DNA of 64,000 bases, taken from NCBI GenBank assembly GCA_023251875.1, contig JAHEXY010000007.1:62001-126000 (forward strand), given 5' to 3'. Positions within the stretch are counted from its first letter, which is position 1. The number at the start of each line of letters is the position of its first letter. The notes beneath the pieces are model-generated. The model searched no databases, was not told where the DNA came from, and saw only the letters and a program-made list of their open reading frames with translations. This DNA is from Bacteroidota bacterium. Its GTDB lineage: Bacteria > Bacteroidota > Bacteroidia > JAHEXY01. Shown here piece by piece: positions 19,278 to 26,743 of the stretch. The translations under genes were made by a program, and so were the position numbers.

Positions 19278-20123
19278 ATGAAAAAGAAAATTATCTTTTT
19301 TGTCTTTGTAACTGTACTTGTTACCGCTCTAACACATTCGTTTAATAATGCAACCAGTAATGCATCGGGAGCTCCTGCCGCAAAAACAGGATCTCCCGGA
19401 GATGGATCTACATGTAAAGATTGCCATTCGGGAAGTAGTGTTACAGCACAAACAGGATGGATAACTTCAGATATTCCATCTAGTGGATATGTTCCTGGCT
19501 CAACTTATACTATTACTGCAACCGCAACAGTTAGCAACATTACTAAATTTGGTTTCGAAATTTCTCCACAAAATAGTAGTGGAACAGTATTGGGAACAAT
19601 GATGTGTACAAATTCAACAGAAACAAAATTAATTTCTACTAATAAATATATTACACATAAATCTGCCGGCACTACCGCCACCAATGGTTCTAAAACATGG
19701 TCGTTTAGTTGGACAGCTCCAACAAAAGGCAGCGGAGATGTTACTTTCTATGGCGCATTTTTAGCTGCTAATGCTAATGGAGATGATTCCGGAGATAAAG
19801 TACATACCTCAACACTTACAGTAAGTGAAGAGGTAACTACAACTATTGCAGAAATGAATAACACGATACATAATGTTAATGTTTATCCCAATCCAATACA
19901 TAATGAATTCTCTGTATTTTATAGTTTAGAAAAATCAGAAAAAATAAGCATTCAATTGCTTGATATAAATGGAAGAATTGTAAGCCCATTTATAGAAGCA
20001 ACTAGAACAAGTGGAGAGCATACAGAAAATTTTTACTTGAATAATTCTATTAACATTGGAATTTATTTCCTTAAAATTTATACTGAACAAAGCTCTTATA
20101 TGCAAAAAGTACTTGTTATATAA
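19278..20123 (+). CDS. T9SS type A protein with CxxCH motif (choice-of-anchor V-like), paralogue 2
   Basis: The 281-residue paralogue of the preceding gene has the same order: signal peptide (MKKKIIFFVFVTVLVTALTH), DGSTCKDCHSGSSV with CxxCH (CKDCH), the beta domain (SGYVPGSTYTITATATVSNI, TWSFSWTAPTKGSGDVTFYG) and a T9SS tail (VNVYPNPIHNEFSVFYSLE ... GIYFLKIYTEQSSYMQKVLV). It lacks the extra Cys (GMC) present before CxxCH in the first copy. Strong similarity, position and shared direction indicate a tandem duplication. The function is not known. Confidence 0.85.
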   Translation: MKKKIIFFVFVTVLVTALTHSFNNATSNASGAPAAKTGSPGDGSTCKDCHSGSSVTAQTGWITSDIPSSGYVPGSTYTITATATVSNITKFGFEISPQNSSGTVLGTMMCTNSTETKLISTNKYITHKSAGTTATNGSKTWSFSWTAPTKGSGDVTFYGAFLAANANGDDSGDKVHTSTLTVSEEVTTTIAEMNNTIHNVNVYPNPIHNEFSVFYSLEKSEKISIQLLDINGRIVSPFIEATRTSGEHTENFYLNNSINIGIYFLKIYTEQSSYMQKVLVI

Positions 20124-20144
20124 AGCAAGCCACTTTATTTTTTG

Positions 20145-20152
20145 TATTTTTG
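20145..20152 (+). promoter_or_regulatory. Candidate -7 box for aminotransferase gene
   Basis: TATTTTTG fits TAnnTTTG and lies 24 bp before the ATG at 20177. A TTTATT-rich segment precedes it. Confidence 0.45.
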
Positions 20153-20176
20153 CATGAATTTTAAATTACCTTATTC

Positions 20177-21472
20177 ATGCAGTCAACAACTATTACAGAG
20201 GAGAGGGATCTTGTTTTATCAGAAATGGCCGAAACCTTAATTGGTTCAGAAATAATTAAGCTGGCTGCAGAAGTAAAACTATTGATTGACAAAGGAGAAA
20301 AAATTCACAATTTAACCATTGGAGATTTTGATCCGGCTGTTTTTCCTATTCCTGAAGAACTAGAAAGTGAAATTATAGAAGCTTATAAAGCAGGGCATAC
20401 CAATTATCCTGCAGCAAATGGAATTGGAGAACTTCGCAAAGCCGTATCAAAATTCTTAACCTCTAATGAAGGACTTGAATACCATGCCGATCAAATATTA
20501 ATTGCAGCCGGTTCTCGCCCATTAATATATGCTACTTACCGTACTATTTTAGATCGAGGAGATAAAGTAATTTTTCCTGTGCCTTCATGGAATAACAATC
20601 ATTACTGTCATCTTACAGATGCCGAGCAAATTATTGTTGAAACAAAACCCGAAAATAATTTTATGCCTAGTGCGCAAGATTTGGCTCCTTTTGTAAAAGA
20701 CGCAACCATGATTGCTTTGTGCTCACCTCTTAATCCAACGGGCACAACATTTACCCGAGAAGGATTAGCTGAAATATGTGATTTAATCTTGGAAGAAAAT
20801 AATAGACGATCTCCGGGAGAAAAACCATTGTACTTAATGTACGACCAAATATATTGGGCACTTACTTATGGCAATACGCATCATGCCAATCCAATTATAT
20901 TAAGGCCAGAAATGCGAAATTATACCATTTGCATAGACGGTATTTCCAAATCATTTGCGGCTACAGGTGTACGAGTAGGATGGGCATTTGGCCCTGATCG
21001 TATCATCAATAAAATGAAAGCCATTCTTTCACATGTTGGAGCTTGGTCACCTAAAGCGGAACAAGTTGCTACTGCTAAATTTTTAGAAGAAACCGAAGCG
21101 GTTAATACCTATTTAGTAAGTATTAGAGAACAACTTAGCGAAAGATTGAGTACCATTTACAACGGCATACAACAATTAAAAAAAGAAGGATTTAATGTTG
21201 ATTCAATTGCCCCCCAAGCTGCCATTTATTTAACCGTAAAATTTAGTTTGCATAATTATAAAACAGCAGAAGGAAAAATTCTTAATACTACTGAAGATAT
21301 TACCAAATATTTATTGCAAGAAGCTAAATTAGCCATTGTTCCATTTTATGCTTTTGGAGCTTCGAAAGAATCTCCTTGGTATCGTTTATCGGTAGGAACA
21401 GTTGCTATGAAAGAAATTGACTCCTTGTTTCATGACCTAAGAGTGGCCTTATCAAAACTTTCAAAAGATTAG
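20177..21472 (+). CDS. Class I/II pyridoxal-phosphate aminotransferase
   Basis: This 431-residue fold-type I aminotransferase shows HTNYPAANGIGELRKAVSKF (substrate-binding start), LCSPLNPTGTTFTREGLAEI (conserved NPTG), YLMYDQIYWALTYG (the Asp/Tyr that contact PLP) and the PLP-lysine segment DGISKSFAATGVRVGWAFGP. The C-terminal YRLSVGTVAMKEI carries the substrate-carboxylate Arg. The closest general type is aspartate aminotransferase, but substrate specificity cannot be read. It is followed by the mannose-1-phosphate guanylyltransferase gene after 23 bp, suggesting co-transcription, possibly for amino-sugar or general amino-acid supply. Confidence 0.9.
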   Translation: MQSTTITEERDLVLSEMAETLIGSEIIKLAAEVKLLIDKGEKIHNLTIGDFDPAVFPIPEELESEIIEAYKAGHTNYPAANGIGELRKAVSKFLTSNEGLEYHADQILIAAGSRPLIYATYRTILDRGDKVIFPVPSWNNNHYCHLTDAEQIIVETKPENNFMPSAQDLAPFVKDATMIALCSPLNPTGTTFTREGLAEICDLILEENNRRSPGEKPLYLMYDQIYWALTYGNTHHANPIILRPEMRNYTICIDGISKSFAATGVRVGWAFGPDRIINKMKAILSHVGAWSPKAEQVATAKFLEETEAVNTYLVSIREQLSERLSTIYNGIQQLKKEGFNVDSIAPQAAIYLTVKFSLHNYKTAEGKILNTTEDITKYLLQEAKLAIVPFYAFGASKESPWYRLSVGTVAMKEIDSLFHDLRVALSKLSKD

Positions 21473-21495
21473 AAAATAATCTACATTGCTTAATT

Positions 21496-22599
21496 ATGGC
21501 AAATAAACTCAACAAAGATTTTTATTGTGTTATTATGGCTGGTGGCATTGGAAGCCGTTTTTGGCCCATGAGCAAAACAGCTAAACCCAAACAGTTTTTA
21601 GATATTTTAGGTATTGGTAAAACCTTATTACAGCTTACTTATGAACGCACCTTATCTGTTTGTATACCTGAAAATATTGTTGTAGTTACTCATAAATCGT
21701 ACAAAGAACTAGTGCATGCTCAATTACCTCAATTAAGTGAAAGTCAATTATTGTATGAACCTGTTAGAAAAAATACAGCTCCTTGTATTGCCTATGCCAG
21801 TTATAAAATAGCAGCACTTAACCCCAATGCCTGTATAGTAGTTGCTCCTGCAGATCATTTGATTACAAAGGAAGACGAGTACACTCAAATTTTATTAGCG
21901 GCATTAGAGGCAAGTCAACAAGAAGATTGTTTAATTACGCTTGGTATTACACCGCATAGACCCAATACGGGTTATGGCTATATTCAAGTTAATGATGAAG
22001 TAGCATTGTACAGCAATAAACAAATAAAAAAAATAAAAACATTTACAGAAAAACCAGATCTGGAAATGGCTAAATTTTTTCTGGCCAGTGGAGATTTTTT
22101 CTGGAATTCCGGAATTTTTATTTGGTCGGTAAAAAGCATTTTAAAAGCCTTTGAAACTTATTTGCCCGATATTAATGCCATGTTTAAAGAAGGGCAAGAT
22201 GTGTATAATACAGCTGGCGAAACAGAATTTATTAATAATGTTTACGCAGGCTGTAAAAACATTTCTGTTGATTACGGCATAATGGAAAAAGCTAAAAATG
22301 CCTATGTACTGTGTGCTAATTTTGGTTGGTCAGATTTGGGAACATGGGGCGCATTGTATGAGCAGGCCACTAAAAATGGAGATGGCAATCATCTTACCGG
22401 AAAAAATGTTATGCTTTATAAAAGCAAAAATAATATTATTAATGTGCCTCATGATAAATTGGTTGTTCTTCACGGGCTTAACAATTTCATAGTAGTTGAA
22501 TCAAATAATATTCTTCTTATTTGCCCTAAAGATGAAGAGCAGGAGATAAAGCAATTTGTAAATGATGTTAAAGCTGAAAAGGGAGAGAAGTATATTTAG
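21496..22599 (+). CDS. manC: Mannose-1-phosphate guanylyltransferase
   Basis: The 367-residue protein makes GDP-mannose from mannose-1-phosphate and GTP. The nucleotidyltransferase signature is clear: VIMAGGIGSRFWPMSKTAKP followed by KQFLDILG. VAPADHLI, TGYGYIQV, FTEKPDLEMAKFFLASGDFF and SVDYGIMEKAKNAYVL, then WSDLGTWGALYE, are also diagnostic. It has no C-terminal cupin isomerase domain, so it is the single-function type. The product would feed the mannose- or fucose-containing surface glycans implied by the glycosyltransferases in this window. It is convergent with the adenylation/ACP operon. Confidence 0.95.
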   Translation: MANKLNKDFYCVIMAGGIGSRFWPMSKTAKPKQFLDILGIGKTLLQLTYERTLSVCIPENIVVVTHKSYKELVHAQLPQLSESQLLYEPVRKNTAPCIAYASYKIAALNPNACIVVAPADHLITKEDEYTQILLAALEASQQEDCLITLGITPHRPNTGYGYIQVNDEVALYSNKQIKKIKTFTEKPDLEMAKFFLASGDFFWNSGIFIWSVKSILKAFETYLPDINAMFKEGQDVYNTAGETEFINNVYAGCKNISVDYGIMEKAKNAYVLCANFGWSDLGTWGALYEQATKNGDGNHLTGKNVMLYKSKNNIINVPHDKLVVLHGLNNFIVVESNNILLICPKDEEQEIKQFVNDVKAEKGEKYI

Positions 22600-22610
22600 G
22601 ATTATTTTAT

Positions 22611-22665
22611 GATGCTTCGACTACGCTGTACAAGAAGTTATCCTAAGCGGGGAGTTGAAGTATCT
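22611..22665. repeat. Dispersed GCTTCGACTnCGCT inverted element
   Basis: Left part gatgcttcgactacgctgta (22611-22630) and right part ttatcctaagcggggagttg, then aagtatctg (to 22665), are the two orientations of the common Bacteroidota element GTCATnnTGAGCGGAGTCGAAGnATC. They form an imperfect hairpin between convergent genes. A further, cleaner copy is inside the adenylation gene at 25361-25387. Confidence 0.65.
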
Positions 22666-22666
22666 G

Positions 22667-23488
22667 CTACCGTCCCAAAAACTCTTTCACAATATTTTTT
22701 ACAAAAACCTTAAAGCTAAATTTATATACATTCCTTCCTTCATTATTTTGCAAATCATTGTGAATAATATCATAAGTCTTTTCCAAATCAATAACATTAA
22801 ATGCAACGGTATTAAATTTATACTGCTCAATAGCATTTTGTTTAATAAATTCAGGCAAAAGAGGATTCACAACATTTACATATCCCAAGCGTTTGCCATA
22901 AATGTAATATTCTCGCCAATTTGTGTTGCCGTCTACATCGGTATAATTAATTAAATATTTTTTCCAGTAACGGTATTTTACCTTTGCTAATTCTTCAACA
23001 TGATGCGTAAAAGTAAGCGTGTTCATTAAATCAATATCTATAGAAAGTTTTTTTGCTTTATTTTGTTTAAGAAATGTAAATGGAGAATCGGCTCCAAACG
23101 AACTTTTGTTATTTAGGCTGAGTAAATAATTTGTATGTTTACCCCAAACAAGAAACGAGTGCAATGGATTTTTGGTACGTTTAAAATCCCCCCTTTTAAA
23201 GGCCGCCAATGCCAATGACCCCGTTGTTTTAGGTTGCGTATTCCGAATATCAAATGAAGATCCTGATTTTAAATTAAAATTAAAGGCATGAAAAAGAAGT
23301 GTTCCTTCTTGGCCTACTATTTCTTGTAGTTTATCAATAAACAACTTAGGACTAAAAATGCCTTCATGCTTTTGAGTAATATAAGCAAAACGAATAATAT
23401 TAGAACTTACCACAACAATATCCCCTTTTTGAATATTGAGCTTACTTGGTATTTCTAAATAAGGTATGTAGTTTTTTATTCTTGGCAT
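22667..23488 (-). CDS. AAC(3)-family N-acyltransferase
   Basis: The 273-residue protein has the fold signatures of the aminoglycoside 3-N-acetyltransferase family: KGDIVVVSSNI, FIDKLQEIVGQEGTLLFHAF, RNTQPKTTGSLALAAFKRGD, KRTKNPLHSFLVWGK and FGADSPFTFLKQ. The HP/NPLHS and SP segments are the usual active-site landmarks. Many members are not resistance enzymes and act on amino sugars in surface glycan synthesis. Here it is the last gene of a tight operon with an adenylation enzyme, an ACP and a GNAT protein, with 9 bp to the GNAT gene. An acyl or aminoacyl transfer to an amino sugar is therefore the favoured inference. Confidence 0.85.
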   Translation of the reverse strand: MPRIKNYIPYLEIPSKLNIQKGDIVVVSSNIIRFAYITQKHEGIFSPKLFIDKLQEIVGQEGTLLFHAFNFNLKSGSSFDIRNTQPKTTGSLALAAFKRGDFKRTKNPLHSFLVWGKHTNYLLSLNNKSSFGADSPFTFLKQNKAKKLSIDIDLMNTLTFTHHVEELAKVKYRYWKKYLINYTDVDGNTNWREYYIYGKRLGYVNVVNPLLPEFIKQNAIEQYKFNTVAFNVIDLEKTYDIIHNDLQNNEGRNVYKFSFKVFVKNIVKEFLGR

Positions 23489-23497
23489 AGCATTCTT

Positions 23498-23980
23498 TTA
23501 CATGAACTTTCTTAATTGTATCAGCTCATGTGCAAATCCATTTTTTTTCCAAAATATTTCAGCTTCAGGATTAATGGCAGCTACTTGCACTTCAATAGAA
23601 GTGATGTTCTGCAAACTAAACCATTCATACAGTTTTTCATTTATACCTTTACCGATATTCATATCTCTGTATTCATCACAAATAAAAAAATGAGTAATGG
23701 AGCCAATTTTATTTGAACCTAAATATTCAGGTAAAAATTTTAGTATTCCACAACCGAACCCAACAACTTTACTTTCTTTAATGGCAACCACTACTGTTGA
23801 ATATTTACCTAAAGTATTTTTAATTGATTGCACCCATATTTTTTCACCATTTTCTATTAATGGCAATTGTAATTTTTTTGGTTTTAAATATTCATGTAAA
23901 TCAAAAAAAAGTTTTTCTGTTTGATTAAGAAAATCAAGATCCTGAATAGTAAGATTTTTTATTTCAATATTACTTTGCAT
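23498..23980 (-). CDS. GNAT family N-acetyltransferase
   Basis: The 160-residue single GNAT domain shows the acyl-CoA loop in HFFICDEYRDMNIGKGINEK (R/Q-x-x-G-x-G type) and the C-terminal IEVQVAAINPEAEIFWKKNG followed by F. It would transfer an acyl group from CoA or, given its neighbours, from the ACP. Its ATG shares one base with the ACP stop (TAATG), which suggests translational coupling. Substrate is unknown. Confidence 0.88.
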   Translation of the reverse strand: MQSNIEIKNLTIQDLDFLNQTEKLFFDLHEYLKPKKLQLPLIENGEKIWVQSIKNTLGKYSTVVVAIKESKVVGFGCGILKFLPEYLGSNKIGSITHFFICDEYRDMNIGKGINEKLYEWFSLQNITSIEVQVAAINPEAEIFWKKNGFAHELIQLRKFM

Positions 23981-24267
23981 TAATTTTTAACAGCCGATTT
24001 TAGACTTAACTGAGTAAGGCCTAACAGGGTGGTAAAAGACCCGGGAGCTTCATTTTCAAAATCAATTTCAAGTTGAAATTCTTTTTCAATAAGAGCAACC
24101 AGTTCAATAAACTGCATCGAGTCAAGGATTCCGGTTTGCACCAAATTAAAATCAGGAAGCAAATATTTTTCCATAAATCCAATTCGTTTAAATCGAACAT
24201 CTAATTGCTCAATAATAAATTTCTTCATTTCACTTTCTGTAATTTTTTCAATTGTGTCGGGGTGCAT
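23980..24267 (-). CDS. Acyl carrier protein (stand-alone carrier)
   Basis: The 95-residue carrier has the phosphopantetheine site QTGILDSMQFIELVALIEKE with Ser50 in the D-S-M motif. Acidic helices on both sides are typical (EKEFQLEIDFENEAPGSF). Placed between an adenylation enzyme (13 bp upstream) and a GNAT gene (1-bp overlap), it is the likely acceptor of the activated amino acid, as DltC is for DltA, rather than a fatty-acid ACP. A phosphopantetheinyl transferase would have to come from elsewhere. Confidence 0.88.
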   Translation of the reverse strand: MHPDTIEKITESEMKKFIIEQLDVRFKRIGFMEKYLLPDFNLVQTGILDSMQFIELVALIEKEFQLEIDFENEAPGSFTTLLGLTQLSLKSAVKN

Positions 24268-24280
24268 AACATGGCTTGTT

Positions 24281-25864
24281 TTAAGGGACTATTTGTAATA
24301 ATTTTTGTTTATCTATTTTTCCATTTACTGTTAAAGGTATTTCATCTAGCCATATAAATTTTTCAGGAACCATGTATTTAGGCAAATATTTATGGCAATG
24401 CTCTTTTATTTTTTCATCATTTTCAATGATGCTTGATAAAAAGCAAACAATAAAAGTAACAAGATATTTTCTATTTACATTTTTATTTGTGACAACAATT
24501 GTATAAACAGATTCATTTTGAATGAATTTCTTTATGCATTCATTTATTTCATTCAGTTCAATTCTGTGTCCTTGTATTTTAATTTGATCATCTTTTCGTC
24601 CTAAAAAATGTATATTTTTATTTTCGTCTTCTTTTACAATATCCCCAGTTCTATACCAAATAGCATCACCTTTTTGTGGAATTTGAGTTAAAACTGATTT
24701 TGTTTTTTCATCATCATTTAAATAGCCATTAAAAACTTGTTCTCCACTTATGCAAAGTTCGCCTTCAGTTCCAGTTTCTACTATTTTTTTATTTTCATCT
24801 ATAATGCAATATTGGTGCGTTTCAAAAACTTTACCAATAGGAACGTTCTCGTTTTCCGCTTCTGTATCTGAATTTAAAATATAAGAGGTACAATTAACTG
24901 TAACCTCTGTTGGCCCATATAAATTTATAATGCTTGAATTTGGGGCAGCTTCATTCCATTTTTTTGTAGCAGTTAATGTTAAAGCTTCTGCACTAAAAAA
25001 AGAATGATGAAGCAATGGAAAATGATTGGATTTTAATAAACGCATTTGGTTCATTATTGTAATAACCGATGGAACAGAATACCAAATACTCAGTTTTTTT
25101 TCTTTAATAAATTGTGCCGGGGCAAAAATTTGTTCTTCTGGAATAACACATAAGCAAGCGCCTGTAGACCAACTGACAAACATATCATGCACACTAGGGT
25201 CGAATGTGAGTTCAAAGAATTGTGAAAATCTATCGCTTGAAGAAAATGAAAATTGAGAAAGAATACAATCTATATATGCGTATGTATTAGTATGTGTAAT
25301 CGGTACTCCTTTGGGTATGCCAGTACTTCCAGAAGTAAAAAGCAAATATGCATACTCAGTTGTCATGATGAGCGGAGTCGAAGCATCTTTAATAAATTCT
25401 AGTTCATCATTTTTATAATTGAAAGTGTGTTGTTTAAATTTTTCATGAAGAATGGAATCTTTTTTTTCTGTTTCGGGAAGAAGAATGGTTAAGTTTTTTG
25501 ATTTAAAATGCAACAACAAATCTTCTAAATATTTTACACATTCATCTCCAACAACAATTATTTCTGCCTCTGAAATTTCGAGCATTTTAATGGAACGCTC
25601 CACTGGATTTTTTATAGTCAGGGGCATATAAGCCTTGCCTGCTTTTAAAATGCCTAATACTCCTGCATAGCTGGTAATGCTTCTTTGCGTAAGCAAAGCA
25701 ATAAATGGCGAAGCAAAATTAAAATTGCAAAGAACATTTTTAATGGCTTCTGCTTTTTCTGATAGGGTTTGATAAGAATAGATGGTATCTCCAATTTCTA
25801 GTGCAGTATGATTAGGATATTTTTGTACTGAAGAATCGAAATACGAATTAAGAAAGGGAAGCAT
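24281..25864 (-). CDS. Stand-alone amino-acid adenylation enzyme (NRPS A-domain / DltA-like)
   Basis: This 527-residue enzyme is a complete A domain: core A3 LLFTSGSTGIPKGVPITHTN, A4 FDPSVHDMF, A5 NLYGPTEVTVN, A7 WYRTGDIVKED, A8 LGRKDDQIKIQGHRIELNEI and A10 TVNGKIDKQKL with the catalytic Lys. The Asp of FDPS corresponds to the residue that holds the alpha-amine, which supports an amino-acid substrate. By hand alignment the pocket reads roughly D-P-H-Y-F-S-L-V-N, which I cannot assign to a known amino acid. There are no C, PCP or TE domains; the carrier is the next gene. Residues about 160-168 (DASTPLIMT) coincide with a dispersed DNA repeat. Confidence 0.93.
   Translation of the reverse strand: MLPFLNSYFDSSVQKYPNHTALEIGDTIYSYQTLSEKAEAIKNVLCNFNFASPFIALLTQRSITSYAGVLGILKAGKAYMPLTIKNPVERSIKMLEISEAEIIVVGDECVKYLEDLLLHFKSKNLTILLPETEKKDSILHEKFKQHTFNYKNDELEFIKDASTPLIMTTEYAYLLFTSGSTGIPKGVPITHTNTYAYIDCILSQFSFSSSDRFSQFFELTFDPSVHDMFVSWSTGACLCVIPEEQIFAPAQFIKEKKLSIWYSVPSVITIMNQMRLLKSNHFPLLHHSFFSAEALTLTATKKWNEAAPNSSIINLYGPTEVTVNCTSYILNSDTEAENENVPIGKVFETHQYCIIDENKKIVETGTEGELCISGEQVFNGYLNDDEKTKSVLTQIPQKGDAIWYRTGDIVKEDENKNIHFLGRKDDQIKIQGHRIELNEINECIKKFIQNESVYTIVVTNKNVNRKYLVTFIVCFLSSIIENDEKIKEHCHKYLPKYMVPEKFIWLDEIPLTVNGKIDKQKLLQIVP
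25361..25387. repeat. Dispersed GAGCGGAGTCGAAGC repeat inside the adenylation gene
   Basis: The sequence tgtcatgatgagcggagtcg followed by aagcatc is a near-consensus copy of a Bacteroidota intergenic element. It encodes the peptide DASTPLIMT in frame, shortly before core motif A3. It matches both halves of the intergenic element at 22611-22665. Confidence 0.7.
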
Positions 25865-25868
25865 AAAA

Positions 25869-26276
25869 TTAGGCTTGAGCTTCGCTGATTAATTTGGAAA
25901 CAATTATGATAAAATCACGCATTTCGGCATGCATTTGCTGAACGTCTTGTAAAGTAAATTCTACAAAAGCATCATAATCGCCTTTGGTTCTATTGCCAAA
26001 TGCATTTCGTAAAGCCATTCCATAAGAAGAATCAACTTTATTAGATTTAATAAATTCTTTATTAAACCATCCTATTAGTTGGCTATGTTTTGAAGTTTCA
26101 AATTTGTGCTGCAATCCTAATGCTGTAAGAGCATAATACATTCCATAATAAATTCTATTTACTGCAATTGTTAATTGCTTATTGTTGATAAGAAAATCAA
26201 CTATTTCAATTGAGTCGTTTGCTTGTTTTAAACGATATGCTATTAAGGCTTTTCTATCTTGCTCGTCTGTAATCAT
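25869..26276 (-). CDS. HEPN domain protein (COG1895/UPF0332 type)
   Basis: The 135-residue all-helical protein has a HEPN pattern: YRLKQANDSIEIVDFLI, NRIYYGMYYALTALGLQHKF, KHSQLIGWFNKEFIKSN and NRTKGDYDAFVEFT. This resembles the UPF0332 branch rather than HepT/DUF86. No Rx4-6H RNase motif is visible, so RNase activity is doubtful. It overlaps the upstream MNT gene by 4 bp (ATGA), the usual MNT-HEPN arrangement, and its stop is only 4 bp before the adenylation gene, making it part of that operon by spacing. Confidence 0.85.
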   Translation of the reverse strand: MITDEQDRKALIAYRLKQANDSIEIVDFLINNKQLTIAVNRIYYGMYYALTALGLQHKFETSKHSQLIGWFNKEFIKSNKVDSSYGMALRNAFGNRTKGDYDAFVEFTLQDVQQMHAEMRDFIIIVSKLISEAQA

Positions 26277-26599
26277 GCGTGAATACCATTGTTAATTGCA
26301 TTTACAAATATTGGTTGCTTAGCTCTTAAAGTATGCATTTCGGGTTCGCTAAGTAAATGTGTATCGGTAATTATATCATATTTTAAATCGATAGAATAAC
26401 ATAAGTCCGAGATTTCTCTCTCTGTTTTCCAATCGGGTTTTTGTTTAAGAATAATTAAAATATCATAATCCGAATCTGATTTTGCGTTTCCATTGGCTTG
26501 CGATCCAAATAAGATAACATCTTTAATATTTGTATCATATTTCGATTGAAGAAGATATTTTAAATCTCCTAACATAATTTTTAAATTATTACTATTCAT
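26273..26599 (-). CDS. MNT-type nucleotidyltransferase (minimal nucleotidyltransferase)
   Basis: The 108-residue protein has the complete nucleotidyltransferase motif G-S-x10-D-x-D: GSQANGNAKSDSDYD, with Gly32, Ser33, Asp44 and Asp46. A third acidic position lies in SIDLKYDIITD. Such MNT proteins act with a HEPN partner in toxin-antitoxin or phage-defence modules; some transfer AMP onto the HEPN protein. It is the first gene of the six-gene minus-strand set ending at 22667. Confidence 0.9.
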   Translation of the reverse strand: MNSNNLKIMLGDLKYLLQSKYDTNIKDVILFGSQANGNAKSDSDYDILIILKQKPDWKTEREISDLCYSIDLKYDIITDTHLLSEPEMHTLRAKQPIFVNAINNGIHA

Positions 26600-26694
26600 C
26601 TTGAAAATTTTTATTCATCTAAAGGTAATAAAGTAAACACTAATTAACCAAAAGCTTAGCGTAGTAAAAGTCTAGGCTTTCAAAAAACTTGTTA

Positions 26695-26702
26695 TACTTT
26701 TG
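26695..26702 (+). promoter_or_regulatory. Candidate -7 box for the FISUMP lipoprotein gene
   Basis: TACTTTTG fits TAnnTTTG and lies 41 bp before the ATG at 26744. A TTTC/TTG stretch lies about 20 bp upstream. Confidence 0.45.
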
Positions 26703-26743
26703 CCTAAACAAATAGTATTTAGAGGCATCATAAAATAAAAAAC

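Noticed and set aside
22667-23488. Reading the AAC(3)-family gene as an aminoglycoside resistance determinant
   Set aside because: It is embedded in a biosynthetic operon with an A domain and ACP, and the family is broad. Resistance cannot be claimed from sequence.
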